Part shown: piece after piece, positions 17,061 to 26,002 of the stretch
How positions within the stretch are numbered: position 1 is the stretch's first letter
Layout of the letters: each line of letters starts with the position of its first letter
Assembly: GCA_934633985.1 (NCBI GenBank)
Contig: CAKTYU010000010.1
Location: forward strand, 12,744-76,743
Length of the DNA stretch: 64,000 nucleotides
Source of the DNA: an uncultured Clostridia bacterium
GTDB taxonomy: Bacteria; Bacillota; Clostridia; Christensenellales; CAG-138
Reading direction: 5' to 3'
Notes under the pieces: model-generated
What the model was told of the DNA's origin: nothing
Seen by the model: only the letters and a program-made list of their open reading frames with translations
Databases searched by the model: none
Made by a program: the position numbers and the translations under genes

Positions 17061-18011
17061 ATGTATCAGGTAGGAGTGGATATAGGCGGCACCAACATCG
17101 CCATGGGGCTTGTGGACGAGGCGCTGGACGTAGTGCAGCGCAGGAGCATGCCCTTTGAGGTAGAGGGCGGCGGGGAGCGCACGGCGGAGATAATATACGA
17201 GGGCGTGCTCGCGATGCTGAAGGAGCAGGGCGCAGAGACGGCCGACCTGGACAGCGTGGGCGTGGTGGTTCCGGGCAGCATAGACCCCGCCGGCAGCGTG
17301 ATAATAAACGCATACAACCTGAACTTTCACAACGAGCCGCTTAAGGCTAAAATAAAAAAGCATTTCGGCGACATACCGGTGTTCCTCGCAAACGACGCGG
17401 ACGGCGCGGCCCTTGCGGAGCTTCACAAGGGGGCCTTCGTGGGCTGCCGCACAGCCGTGCTGTTTACCCTTGGCACCGGTGTGGGCGGCGGCCTCATACT
17501 GGGCGGCAGGATGTTCCACGGCGGCCTGGGCAACGGCTGCGAGCTGGGCCATGCGCTGCTGGTGAGCGGCGGCGAGCCGTGCACCTGCGGAAATAAGGGC
17601 TGCATAGAGGCGTACTGCTCCGCCACCGCAATAATACGGGACGCGGTAAGGGCCATGGAAAAGCACCCCGAAAGCCTGCTCTTTGAGCGCACCATGGGCA
17701 AGGCCGAGCGAATGAATGCCAAGACCGCCATAGACTGCGCCAAGGAGGGGGACAGCGCCGCCTTGGAGGTATTTAATAATTTCGTGGATCACTTGGGCTC
17801 CGCGGTGGCCTCTATGATAAACCTGCTGGACTGTGAGCGGGTGGCAATAGGCGGCGGGGTTTCCGCCGCAGGGGAATTTCTCTTTGAACCTCTCAGAAAA
17901 AACGTACACGCGAAGAGCTTCTTTGAAAACCACGGCAGTGTAGTTCCGGCCGTGATGGGCAACGACGCAGGCATAATAGGCGCCGCGATGCTCAGGCGCA
18001 ACGAAAAATAA
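17061..18011 (+). CDS. ROK-family sugar kinase (glucokinase-like)
   Basis: This 316-residue kinase has the ATP-binding VGVDIGGTNIAMGLVDE, a second phosphate loop in LGTGVGGGLILGG, the ROK histidine in ELGHALL and the zinc motif CTCGNKGCIEAYCS. Such proteins phosphorylate glucose or related hexoses and amino sugars. GGAGGGGGAAATAT precedes the start. Position next to hprK fits a role in sugar metabolism; glucokinase is the most likely activity but N-acetylmannosamine or fructose kinase cannot be excluded. Confidence 0.9.
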   Translation: MYQVGVDIGGTNIAMGLVDEALDVVQRRSMPFEVEGGGERTAEIIYEGVLAMLKEQGAETADLDSVGVVVPGSIDPAGSVIINAYNLNFHNEPLKAKIKKHFGDIPVFLANDADGAALAELHKGAFVGCRTAVLFTLGTGVGGGLILGGRMFHGGLGNGCELGHALLVSGGEPCTCGNKGCIEAYCSATAIIRDAVRAMEKHPESLLFERTMGKAERMNAKTAIDCAKEGDSAALEVFNNFVDHLGSAVASMINLLDCERVAIGGGVSAAGEFLFEPLRKNVHAKSFFENHGSVVPAVMGNDAGIIGAAMLRRNEK

Positions 18012-18038
18012 TTAAAAAATATAAAAGGCGGTGAGATT

Positions 18039-18833
18039 ATGATACCGACCCTCTCGATTGTTTTTATGGCTATATCAGCCCTTGTGAGCATAGGCCTGCC
18101 TATAGCGCTGGGCATAATATGGCATAAGCGCACCGGCGCGAAGGCTTCATCGCTGTTCATCGGCGCAGCTGCGTTTGTGGTGTTTGCCATGATATTGGAA
18201 AATATTTGCCACAGGCTCGTGCTGTACGGCAGCGGCTCCTGTGCTGCCTTCATGCAGTCCAACCTGTGGGCGTATGGACTGTACGGCGCTCTGGCGGCGG
18301 GTGTGTTTGAGGAGACGGGACGGTTATGTGCCTTTAAGCTGTTTTTTAAGAAGAAGGACGACAGATGTGAGGGCGTTATGTACGGTATAGGGCATGGCGG
18401 CGTGGAGGCGGTGCTGGTCTCCGGCCTCACCATGATAAGCTATATTGCGATCTCCATAATAATCAACGCCTCCGGCGGCATGGCGGGCATTACCGTTCTC
18501 GGCATCGGCGAGGATACGGCCGCCGTGCTGATGGACGCGTTTACCGGAGCTGAACCGGGCATGTACCTCGTGAGCGGTATTGAACGTACCATAGCCATAG
18601 CCTTCCATATTTCAATGTCGGTGCTGGTATTCGCCGCGGTGAAGCAGGAGGGCAAGGGCTGGTATTATCCCCTCGCCATAGGGCTGCACGCGCTGATCGA
18701 CCTTGGCGCAATGGCCTATCAGACGGGCTTCATAAAGAGCATTATCGCCACTGAGTGCTATGTGCTGGTCTGTGCGGCGCTGTGCGCGCTGCTCGCAGTC
18801 AAGGCGTATAGGGGGATGGCGGCGGACCTATAA
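18039..18833 (+). CDS. YhfC-family intramembrane glutamic protease-like protein
   Basis: This 264-residue polytopic membrane protein has about seven hydrophobic segments and the paired motifs EETGR (after GALAAGVFE) and GIGHGGVEA. These match the YhfC family, related to the CPBP/Abi membrane proteases, where the glutamates and histidine are candidate catalytic residues. Substrate and role are unknown. GGCGGTGAGATT precedes the ATG, 27 bp after the ROK kinase, so it may share that operon. Confidence 0.78.
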   Translation: MIPTLSIVFMAISALVSIGLPIALGIIWHKRTGAKASSLFIGAAAFVVFAMILENICHRLVLYGSGSCAAFMQSNLWAYGLYGALAAGVFEETGRLCAFKLFFKKKDDRCEGVMYGIGHGGVEAVLVSGLTMISYIAISIIINASGGMAGITVLGIGEDTAAVLMDAFTGAEPGMYLVSGIERTIAIAFHISMSVLVFAAVKQEGKGWYYPLAIGLHALIDLGAMAYQTGFIKSIIATECYVLVCAALCALLAVKAYRGMAADL

Positions 18834-18926
18834 ATTTGCCCGCCGGCGTCGTGTCGGGTAATCTCCGCGACCCGCCGAAATCATAAATGTAAGATAAAAA
18901 GCAGAAAAGGACAGCTTCCGTTTATT

Positions 18927-20156
18927 ATGAAACAAGCAAGAAACTTCCCCGCGGCGGCGATAACAAAAAAAGCAGAAAGCTCACTCCGGCTGGGCCACCC
19001 ATGGGTATACGACGCCGAGGTGCTCTCCCTTGAGGGCGAGCCCGAAAACGGCTCCCTTGTGGACGTGTTCTCAGAAAAGGGCGCATATCTCGGCACCGGC
19101 TTTATAAGCTATAAGAGCAAAATACGCATACGTCTCCTTTCCTCCAACGCAAACGAGACCTTTGGGGAGGATTTCTTCGCCCGCAGGATACAGTACGCCT
19201 TAGCGTACAGGAGGACCGTAATGGGCCCCGCCGATTACCGCTGCTGCCGGCTGGTGTTCGGCGAGGCGGACGGGCTGCCCGGCCTTACCGTGGACCGCTA
19301 TGAGAATGTCCTCGTCGCCCAGGTGCTTTCCATGGGCATGGAAAGGGTAAAGGACGCCGTATATCGCCAGCTCGTAAAGCAGCTCGCACAGGAAAGCGTA
19401 AACGTTGCCGGCATATTCGAGCGCAACGACGTAGCTATCCGTGAGCTCGAGGGCCTGGATAGAGGCAAGGGCTGGTACTTGGCTAATTATCTGCCCCAGC
19501 CTCCCTCCCCTATCACCGGGATAACCGAAAACGGCATACAGTACGAGGTAGATGTGGAGAACGGGCAAAAGACCGGCTTCTTCCTCGATCAAAAATACAA
19601 CCGCCAGGCCGTGGCAAAGATCGCCGCGGGCAAAAACGTTCTGGACTGCTTTACGCACACCGGCTCCTTCGCCCTAAACGCGGCGCTGGGCGGCGCCAAG
19701 CGGGTCACCGCCGTGGATGTGTCGGATACCGCCATAGAGATGGCAAGGCTTAACGCAAGGCGCAACGGCCTTATCCACAATATGGATTTCATCGCGGCGG
19801 ACGTGTTCGACCTGCTTCCTGAGCTTTGCAGCAAGCATGCGGATTACGACTTCATAATACTCGACCCTCCCGCGTTCACCAAGAGCCGCAGGGCCATAAA
19901 GGGGGCGGAGCGCGGCTATAAGGAGATAAACTTCCGAGCTATGAAGCTGCTGCCCCGGGGCGGCTATCTCGCCACCTGCTCCTGCTCGCACTTTATGGAT
20001 AACGGGCTTTTCATCAAGATGGTGCAGTCCGCGGCCCGGGACGCAAACGTTTCCCTAAAGCTCATAGAAGCCCGCAGGCAGTCCCCCGACCACCCCACCC
20101 TTATGAACGTGCCGGAAACCGACTATCTGAAATTTTACCTGTTCCAGCTCGTATAA
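18927..20156 (+). CDS. Class I SAM-dependent rRNA methyltransferase (RlmI/RlmK-like)
   Basis: This 409-residue protein has an N-terminal PUA-like domain (LRLGHPWVYDAEVLSLEG) and a C-terminal Rossmann methyltransferase. The SAM loop lies in VLDCFTHTGSFALNAALGG, the acidic residue in VTAVDVSD, the active-site motif in IILDPPAFTKS, and CSCSHFM follows. This is the RlmI type that makes 5-methylcytosine in 23S rRNA. The exact target base is inferred from the family. It is separated from yhfC by 93 bp and may have its own promoter. Confidence 0.88.
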   Translation: MKQARNFPAAAITKKAESSLRLGHPWVYDAEVLSLEGEPENGSLVDVFSEKGAYLGTGFISYKSKIRIRLLSSNANETFGEDFFARRIQYALAYRRTVMGPADYRCCRLVFGEADGLPGLTVDRYENVLVAQVLSMGMERVKDAVYRQLVKQLAQESVNVAGIFERNDVAIRELEGLDRGKGWYLANYLPQPPSPITGITENGIQYEVDVENGQKTGFFLDQKYNRQAVAKIAAGKNVLDCFTHTGSFALNAALGGAKRVTAVDVSDTAIEMARLNARRNGLIHNMDFIAADVFDLLPELCSKHADYDFIILDPPAFTKSRRAIKGAERGYKEINFRAMKLLPRGGYLATCSCSHFMDNGLFIKMVQSAARDANVSLKLIEARRQSPDHPTLMNVPETDYLKFYLFQLV

Positions 20157-20236
20157 AAAAAGCACACCCGCCGCCCCTCGCGCATACCTTGGCAGTATAA
20201 AGCGCGGAAAACGCGCGATATCAGCGAGGTGCAAAA

Positions 20237-21034
20237 ATGAGAATATTACAACGTGGTGACACCGGCAGCGATGTGCGTACCGTCCAGACCGCCCTCACCC
20301 GCGCGGGATATGCCCCGGGCAGGATAGACGGCATATTCGGCTCCAACACAGAGCGGGCGGTGAAGCAGTTTCAGCGGGTGCTCGGGCTCAGGCAGGACGG
20401 CATAGTGGGCCCGCGGACATGGGAATTTTTACAGCCCTTCGCCTTTGAGAGCGACCCGGACGTGCTGCGCCGGGGCAGCAGGGGCGACATGGTAAGGCTC
20501 CTCCAGCAGGCGCTGGAGGCCTCCGGCAACTCTCCGGGTACCATAGACGGCCTTTTCGGCACAAAGACGCAGGCGGCCCTGCGCGCCTTCCAGCGCTCGG
20601 CCCGGCTTCCGGCCACCGGCGTAGCCAACAGGGATACCTGGCTGGCGATAGCCCCCTTTATCAACTACGACAGCATATACCTCAGGCGCGGGGACAGGGG
20701 CATTTTAGTAGTGATACTGCAAACCGCCCTGCTCAACGCCGGCTTCGATCCCGGCGCTATAGACGGCAGGTTCGGCCCCCGCACCTACAACGCGCTGACG
20801 GCATTCCAGAGGTCGAGGGGCCTTTCACCGGACGGCATAGCGGGCAGACGCACCTGGGCGCGGCTCAGGCCCTACCTCTCCGGCGGCGTAATGACCTACA
20901 TAATCAAGCCCGGCGATACCCTCTCCTCCATAGCGCGGCAGTTTGACACCACGGTGGAGGAGCTTGTGCGCCTGAACAACATTTCAGATCCTAATCTCAT
21001 AATCGCCGGCGAAACGCTGCTTATCCCTGTGTAA
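20237..21034 (+). CDS. Triple peptidoglycan-binding domain plus LysM protein
   Basis: This 265-residue protein is built entirely of cell-wall-binding modules. Three PG_binding_1 repeats (about residues 3-68, 75-140 and 150-212) each have LRRGxxG, an IDGxFGxxT turn and AFQR. A C-terminal LysM (IKPGDTLSSIARQFDTT) ends the chain. No catalytic domain and no signal peptide are visible, so export would need a non-classical route, or it may act in the mother cell on the spore coat or cortex. It stands alone, with a bidirectional terminator after it. Confidence 0.85.
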   Translation: MRILQRGDTGSDVRTVQTALTRAGYAPGRIDGIFGSNTERAVKQFQRVLGLRQDGIVGPRTWEFLQPFAFESDPDVLRRGSRGDMVRLLQQALEASGNSPGTIDGLFGTKTQAALRAFQRSARLPATGVANRDTWLAIAPFINYDSIYLRRGDRGILVVILQTALLNAGFDPGAIDGRFGPRTYNALTAFQRSRGLSPDGIAGRRTWARLRPYLSGGVMTYIIKPGDTLSSIARQFDTTVEELVRLNNISDPNLIIAGETLLIPV

Positions 21035-21039
21035 AGCGC

Positions 21040-21070
21040 AAAAAGAGAAGGCCCTCCGCCTTCTCTTTTT
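21040..21070. terminator. Bidirectional terminator between the LysM protein gene and malQ
   Basis: Perfect 13-bp arms (21040-21052 and 21058-21070) around a 5-nt loop begin with a run of A and end with a run of T. It can therefore stop the two convergent transcripts. Confidence 0.92.
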
Positions 21071-21079
21071 TATACCGTT

Positions 21080-22597
21080 TTATTCGCCCGCGCCGTCGTC
21101 CGTGGGCTTGGGCCTGTCTATGCGGCCGTAAATGCGCGCCGCGTCGTATATCCTGTCCGCAAGGGCGTCCGTCAGCTCGCCGCTGAGCAGCCTCCATTCC
21201 CAATTTCCGCCGAGGGTACTGGGCGTGTTCATGCGGCAGCCCGCGCCCAGCTCAAGGTAGTCCTGCATCTGCGCCACGAAGAGCCGCGCCACAGAGCCCA
21301 TCCCTCCCCTTATCATGCCCCAGTTGAAGCCCTCTTCTTTGTTCAGGCCGAGGTATTTTTCACAGTAGGCTATATCCGCCGGATCGGCCTCCTCGCGCCA
21401 CAGCGCTATGGGGCTGTTGTCGTGCGTGCCGGTATAGCAGGTGCAGTTCTCGGTGTAGGCGTGGGGCAGGTATTCGCTGGGCTCGCGGGAATCGAAGGCA
21501 AATTCCAGCACCTTCATGCCGGGAAAGCCCGATTTTTTCAAGAGCTTCTCCACATCCGGCGTTGCATAGCCCAGATCCTCCGCTATGAACTCCAAGCCGT
21601 GGAACCACCCCTTTAAGGCGTTGACCAGCGCTATGCCGGGGCCGGAGCGCCATTTGCCGTTTTTCGCTGTGGTCTCGCCATAAGGCACGGCCCAATAGCT
21701 TGCAAGGCCCCTGAAGTGGTCTATGCGTATCACGTCATACATCTTGCCCGCGCCGTCTATTCGGCGTATCCACCAGCCGAAGCCGTCCGACTGCATCTTA
21801 TCCCAGTCGTACAACGGGTTGCCCCAAAGCTGTCCCTCGGCGCTGAAGTCGTCCGGCGGCACGCCGGATACCTCTGTCGGCAGGTTCTTTTCGTCAAGCT
21901 GGAAGAACTCCGGCTCCGCCCACACGTCAGCAGAATCCATGGCGACGTATATGGGTATGTCGCCTATTATGCCTATGCCCAAGGCGTTTATGTATGCCTT
22001 AAGCCTCGTCCACTGCTCAAAGAACAGGTACTGGATATAGGTGAAAAGCTCTATATCCTCGCGGAGCAGCCCGCGGTATTTCGCCATTGCCTCGGGCTTT
22101 CTCAGCCGTATATCCTCGTCCTCCCACTCCGTCCATGACCTCATGCCGAAGTGCCGCTTGAGCGCCATGAACAATGCGTAATCCCCGAGCCAGCGGCTGT
22201 TCTCCGCGGCAAAGGCGTCCACCCTCTGCCTGTCCCGCTGCCAGCCCCGCTCCTTGGCTTTTGAAAGCACGCCGAGGCGGCTTTCGTATATCCTTCCATA
22301 GTCCACATACCGCGGCTCCGTGCCCCAGTTTATGCCGGCTACCTCGTCCCTCCTTAGCAGGCCGTCCTCTATGAGCATATCGAGGTCGATAAAGTAAGGG
22401 TTGCCCGCAAAGGTGGAAAAGCTCTGATAGGGCGAGTCGCCGTAGCTGGTGGGGCCTATCGGCAGCATCTGCCAATAGCGCTGCCCCGCCCGGTGGAGAA
22501 AATCCGCAAATTCGTATGCCGCCTTGCCCATTGTGCCTATGCCATAGGGCGAGGGCAGCGATAATATTGGCATAAGTATGCCGCTGCTGCGTTTCAT
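21080..22597 (-). CDS. malQ: 4-alpha-glucanotransferase
   Basis: This GH77 amylomaltase of about 505 residues transfers glucan units between maltodextrins and releases glucose. It shows LPIGPTSYGDSPYQSFS near the N terminus, the nucleophile in VIRIDHFRGLASYW, the acid/base in FIAEDLG and the third carboxylate in YTGTHDNSPI. The ATG at 22597 is chosen; an in-frame TTG at 22606 with a closer AGAGGA is the alternative. It is the last gene of the sugar ABC operon and points to maltodextrin as the transported sugar. Confidence 0.95.
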   Translation of the reverse strand: MKRSSGILMPILSLPSPYGIGTMGKAAYEFADFLHRAGQRYWQMLPIGPTSYGDSPYQSFSTFAGNPYFIDLDMLIEDGLLRRDEVAGINWGTEPRYVDYGRIYESRLGVLSKAKERGWQRDRQRVDAFAAENSRWLGDYALFMALKRHFGMRSWTEWEDEDIRLRKPEAMAKYRGLLREDIELFTYIQYLFFEQWTRLKAYINALGIGIIGDIPIYVAMDSADVWAEPEFFQLDEKNLPTEVSGVPPDDFSAEGQLWGNPLYDWDKMQSDGFGWWIRRIDGAGKMYDVIRIDHFRGLASYWAVPYGETTAKNGKWRSGPGIALVNALKGWFHGLEFIAEDLGYATPDVEKLLKKSGFPGMKVLEFAFDSREPSEYLPHAYTENCTCYTGTHDNSPIALWREEADPADIAYCEKYLGLNKEEGFNWGMIRGGMGSVARLFVAQMQDYLELGAGCRMNTPSTLGGNWEWRLLSGELTDALADRIYDAARIYGRIDRPKPTDDGAGE

Positions 22598-22633
22598 TAT
22601 AGTCAATAGTCCTCTTAGATATTCAGTTTATTT

Positions 22634-23497
22634 TTATCCCTTTACGGCGCCCGCCGCAACGCCCTTTATTATGTACTTCTGACAGGTCAGATAGAACACT
22701 ATCACCGGCACTATGCTGAGCATTATAAGGGCCATGGTAGCTCCGAGATCCACGGTGCCGTAGCTGCCCTTCAGGTACTGTATATGTATGGGCACGGTGC
22801 GGTATTTGTTTATATCCAGCACGAGATACGGCAGGAGGTAGTCGTTCCACACCCACATTATCTCTAACACGCCCACGGAGATCATGGTGGGCTTAAGCAT
22901 CGGGAACACCACCCGGAAAAACGTCCGCAGCGGGCCGCAGCCGTCTATGGCCGCCGCCTCTTCGATCTCCAGCGGCAGCGCCTTCACAAACCCAGTAAAC
23001 ATGAATACCGCAAGCCCCGCGCCGAAGCCCAGATACACCACGGGTATCGTCCAGGGGGTATTCAGCTTGAGCGTATCCGCCGTCTTAGCCAGCGTAAACA
23101 TGACCATCTGGAAGGGCACCACCATGGAGAATACGCACAGGTAGTACACAATCTTGCTGAACAGGCTGCCCACCCGCGCTATGTACCATGCCGCCATAGA
23201 GGTGCATATAAGTATGAGCGCCGAGGATACTATTGTGACAAACAGGCTGTACAGGGCGGATTTCACGAAGGGGTAATTGCCGAAGGTCATGCCGGTCTTA
23301 TAGTTGTCCAGCCCCACGAAGGACTTGGCGTTCGGCAACGCGAAGGTCTCCATATTCACGTATGAATTGGACTTTAGCGAGTTTATGAGCACCAGCACTA
23401 TGGGCAGCACATAGAATATGGCTATCACCGCGAAGGTAAAGGTTAGTATGCGCTTTCCGCGCTGCTCCTGGGAGAGAGTTTCGACGTGCTTTGACAT
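22634..23497 (-). CDS. Sugar ABC transporter permease (MalG-like)
   Basis: This 287-residue permease has six predicted membrane helices and the EAA-loop EEAAAIDGCGPLRTFFRVVFPM that docks on the ATPase. It belongs to the MalG/UgpE half of the carbohydrate uptake (CUT1) family. The start at 23497 overlaps the stop of the upstream permease as TGATG, with AGGAGGTG in front, so translation is coupled. No ATPase gene lies in the operon, so a shared MsmK/MalK-type ATPase encoded elsewhere is likely. Confidence 0.92.
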   Translation of the reverse strand: MSKHVETLSQEQRGKRILTFTFAVIAIFYVLPIVLVLINSLKSNSYVNMETFALPNAKSFVGLDNYKTGMTFGNYPFVKSALYSLFVTIVSSALILICTSMAAWYIARVGSLFSKIVYYLCVFSMVVPFQMVMFTLAKTADTLKLNTPWTIPVVYLGFGAGLAVFMFTGFVKALPLEIEEAAAIDGCGPLRTFFRVVFPMLKPTMISVGVLEIMWVWNDYLLPYLVLDINKYRTVPIHIQYLKGSYGTVDLGATMALIMLSIVPVIVFYLTCQKYIIKGVAAGAVKG

Positions 23498-24420
23498 CAC
23501 TGCTGCACCTCCTTTGAACGGGTGGATTTAAGCTGTATAAGGCCGATTGCCGCAACCAGTATGAAGAACAGCACCGCCTTGGCCTGGCCCACGCCCCTTG
23601 CATTGACGTTGGTGCCGTAGAAGGAATTGACTATGTTCAGCGCCAGCATTTCGGTGGTCTTTACCGTGAGCCCGCCCGGCTGCATCACGAAGGGGCGGCC
23701 CCCCGTAAGCGCCAGGTTCTGGTCAAACAGCTTAAAGGAGTTGGTAAGCGTAAGGAAGGTGCATATAGTTATGGAGGGCATGACGTTGGGTATGGTGATG
23801 TTCCACAGCGTCTGCCACTTCGTTGCGCCGTCTATCTTGGCGGCCTCCAGCATATCCTCCGGCACGGACTGCAAGCCGGCTATGTATATGATCATCATAT
23901 AGCCTATCTGCTGCCAGCACATGAGGATTATGAGCCCCCAGAAGCCGTACTTGGTCTCCAGCAGTATGGAGGTGCCGTATCGGGTGAGTATGCCGTCGAA
24001 TATCATGCTCCAAATATAGCCCAGCACTATGCCGCCTATCAGGTTCGGCATGAAGAACACGGTGCGGAAGAGATTGGAGCCCTTTATGCCCTGCGTCAGC
24101 ACATAGGCCACCGCAAAGGCGAGTACGTTGATAAGTATGAGGGAGACCAATGCGAATACGGCCGTATACAGGAATGCATGTGTAAACGACGGGTCCGCAA
24201 GCGCCTTGGTGTAGTTGCTGAGCCCTACCCACGTCCACTTGCTGGTGGTCTTGAATTTGCAGAAGGATAAGAACAGTCCCTTGCAGAAGGGATAAAGGAA
24301 GCCCACGCAGAACGCCGCGAAGGTGGGCAACAGGAAAAGCCAGAAATAGCGCTGTATCGGCCTTCGGATAAGTATGGAATTCAGCGCCGCATTATCCCGT
24401 TTGCGTTTCCGGAATCGCAT
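23497..24420 (-). CDS. Sugar ABC transporter permease (MalF-like)
   Basis: This 307-residue permease begins with a basic MRFRKRKRDN followed by membrane helices, and carries the EAA-type loop EAAKIDGATKWQTLWNITIP. It is the first permease of a CUT1 sugar importer. The ATG at 24420 has GAGAGGAGAAATTATC; the longer frame to 24546 runs through the intercistronic hairpin and has no homology. It pairs with the MalG-like protein encoded immediately downstream. Confidence 0.92.
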   Translation of the reverse strand: MRFRKRKRDNAALNSILIRRPIQRYFWLFLLPTFAAFCVGFLYPFCKGLFLSFCKFKTTSKWTWVGLSNYTKALADPSFTHAFLYTAVFALVSLILINVLAFAVAYVLTQGIKGSNLFRTVFFMPNLIGGIVLGYIWSMIFDGILTRYGTSILLETKYGFWGLIILMCWQQIGYMMIIYIAGLQSVPEDMLEAAKIDGATKWQTLWNITIPNVMPSITICTFLTLTNSFKLFDQNLALTGGRPFVMQPGGLTVKTTEMLALNIVNSFYGTNVNARGVGQAKAVLFFILVAAIGLIQLKSTRSKEVQQ

Positions 24421-24548
24421 GATAATTTCTCCTCTCGTTAATATATTGTGCCGCTTATGTACAGGGGCCCTCCCCCATCGCTTCCCGGGGGGAAGGCCTC
24501 CGCACATTCCCCGTCCGCAGAGGAACGTTTTAACGGAAGTTTTCAAAA

Positions 24549-24575
24549 CGGGGCGAGCGGAAGCCGCTCGCCCCG
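24549..24575 (-). terminator. Strong hairpin between binding protein and permease genes
   Basis: A perfect 12-bp GC-rich stem with a 3-nt loop is followed on the minus strand by TTTTGAAAA. It lies inside the operon, 31 bp after the binding-protein stop, so it probably acts as a partial terminator or RNA-stabilising structure that raises binding-protein levels. Confidence 0.75.
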
Positions 24576-24605
24576 TAATGTTTTACAGAGTGAAATCGCT
24601 GTCGG

Positions 24606-25949
24606 TTATGCAGCATGCTCGGCAGTGTACTGAGCGGCCCAGCCGTCTACGAAGGCGGTCTTTACAGCGTCCCAGCTACCGCCCGCAACGTACTTGGACA
24701 GAGCGTCAACCACGCCTGCGCGCCAATCCTCAACGGCGGGGGTGTAGTTGAAGGCCCAGGTCACTACATAGTTGCCCTTTGTGATGTAGTCGTTTGCCTG
24801 TGCAAAGAATACGTTCTCAGGAGTCTTTGCAGACTTGAAGGGGCAGGGACCGAACTGCTCGGCCAGCATGGTGGTGCCCTCCTCAGAGGTTACGACCCAC
24901 TTCATGAAGTCCAGAGTAGCCTGGATGTTCTCCTCGGAGGCTTCCTTGTTTACGGACCAGCAGTTCTCGGTGCCGCAGCAAAGACCGGCCTTCTCCTCGC
25001 CCTCAACGCCGCAGTAGATGGGGATCATGGCAAGATCCTCGGGCTTGAGACCGGCTTCTACGAGGCCGGCATACTCCCAGGTGCCGTTCTGATAGAATAC
25101 AGCCTTGCCCTCCTTGAACTCACCGCTGGACATATCGCCGGTGGCGGTTATAATGGCGGCGCCGGTGGTGGCGGTATCGGTGGTGTAGAGATCCCAGATG
25201 GCCTTGTAGTTGTCCAGATACTTGCCGGTAATAGCGGCGGGCTGTTCAGTTACGTTGTCATCGCGGAACTCATAGAACATGGGCATATTGGCAAGGTGGC
25301 CGGAGAACCTCCAGGAGGAGGAGCCGTCAAGGCCGGAGGAGCTGAAGGCGTCAAAGCCCAGCTCGGCGGCGCGGGCATGGATATCATCGGCAACTGCCTT
25401 GAGAGTCTCAAAGTTGGTGATCTCATCGATGGAGTGACCGGCCTTCTCCAGCAGGGCCTTGTTCACGATGATGCCGAATGCCTCATAGCAGTAACCGGCG
25501 GCAAGCACCTCGCCGTTCTCGCCAAAGAGGTTGAAATCATCGGTGGTCATTTCCTTGTAGAAGTCGGTGTCCTTCAGATCGAGGCAGTAATCGCCCCAGG
25601 TGTTCAGAGCGCCCTGATTGCCGCACTGGAACAGCGTAGGGGCCTCGCTCTTGTCCATTTCGGAGGTCAGAGTGGTCTGATAGTCGCCGGAGGCGGCGGT
25701 AACGACCTTTACGGGCACTCCGGTGAGCTCGGTGTACTTCTTAGCCAGCTCCTGCCAAGCGGCGTCGGCCTCGGGCTTGAAGTTGAGATAATAGACGGAG
25801 CCTGCGGCGGCGGGCTTATCGGAGGTCTCCTCCGCGGGCGCAGCGGCGCCTTCCTCGGCGGGCTTAGTCTCTTCCGCAGCGGGTGCGGAGCAGGCTGCCA
25901 TCGCGAATACCATGGCGACGGTCAGCAGCAATGCCAAGAACTTCTTCAT
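24606..25949 (-). CDS. Sugar ABC transporter substrate-binding lipoprotein
   Basis: This 447-residue family 1 solute-binding protein has a signal peptide ending in the lipobox FAMAACS. An Ala/Glu/Pro-rich linker (about residues 24-48) tethers the mature domain, which contains WQELAKKYTELTGVPVKVV, FQCGNQGALNTWGDY and GKAVFYQNGTWEYAG. The operon context (LacI regulator, two CUT1 permeases, MalQ) makes maltose or maltodextrin the likely ligand. It lies 53 bp downstream of the regulator gene with no clear promoter of its own. Confidence 0.9.
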   Translation of the reverse strand: MKKFLALLLTVAMVFAMAACSAPAAEETKPAEEGAAAPAEETSDKPAAAGSVYYLNFKPEADAAWQELAKKYTELTGVPVKVVTAASGDYQTTLTSEMDKSEAPTLFQCGNQGALNTWGDYCLDLKDTDFYKEMTTDDFNLFGENGEVLAAGYCYEAFGIIVNKALLEKAGHSIDEITNFETLKAVADDIHARAAELGFDAFSSSGLDGSSSWRFSGHLANMPMFYEFRDDNVTEQPAAITGKYLDNYKAIWDLYTTDTATTGAAIITATGDMSSGEFKEGKAVFYQNGTWEYAGLVEAGLKPEDLAMIPIYCGVEGEEKAGLCCGTENCWSVNKEASEENIQATLDFMKWVVTSEEGTTMLAEQFGPCPFKSAKTPENVFFAQANDYITKGNYVVTWAFNYTPAVEDWRAGVVDALSKYVAGGSWDAVKTAFVDGWAAQYTAEHAA

Positions 25950-26002
25950 TTTTGTTATCCTCTCTTTTTTATATCATTTCTGCGCGGCAGGGCCGCACAA
26001 AT

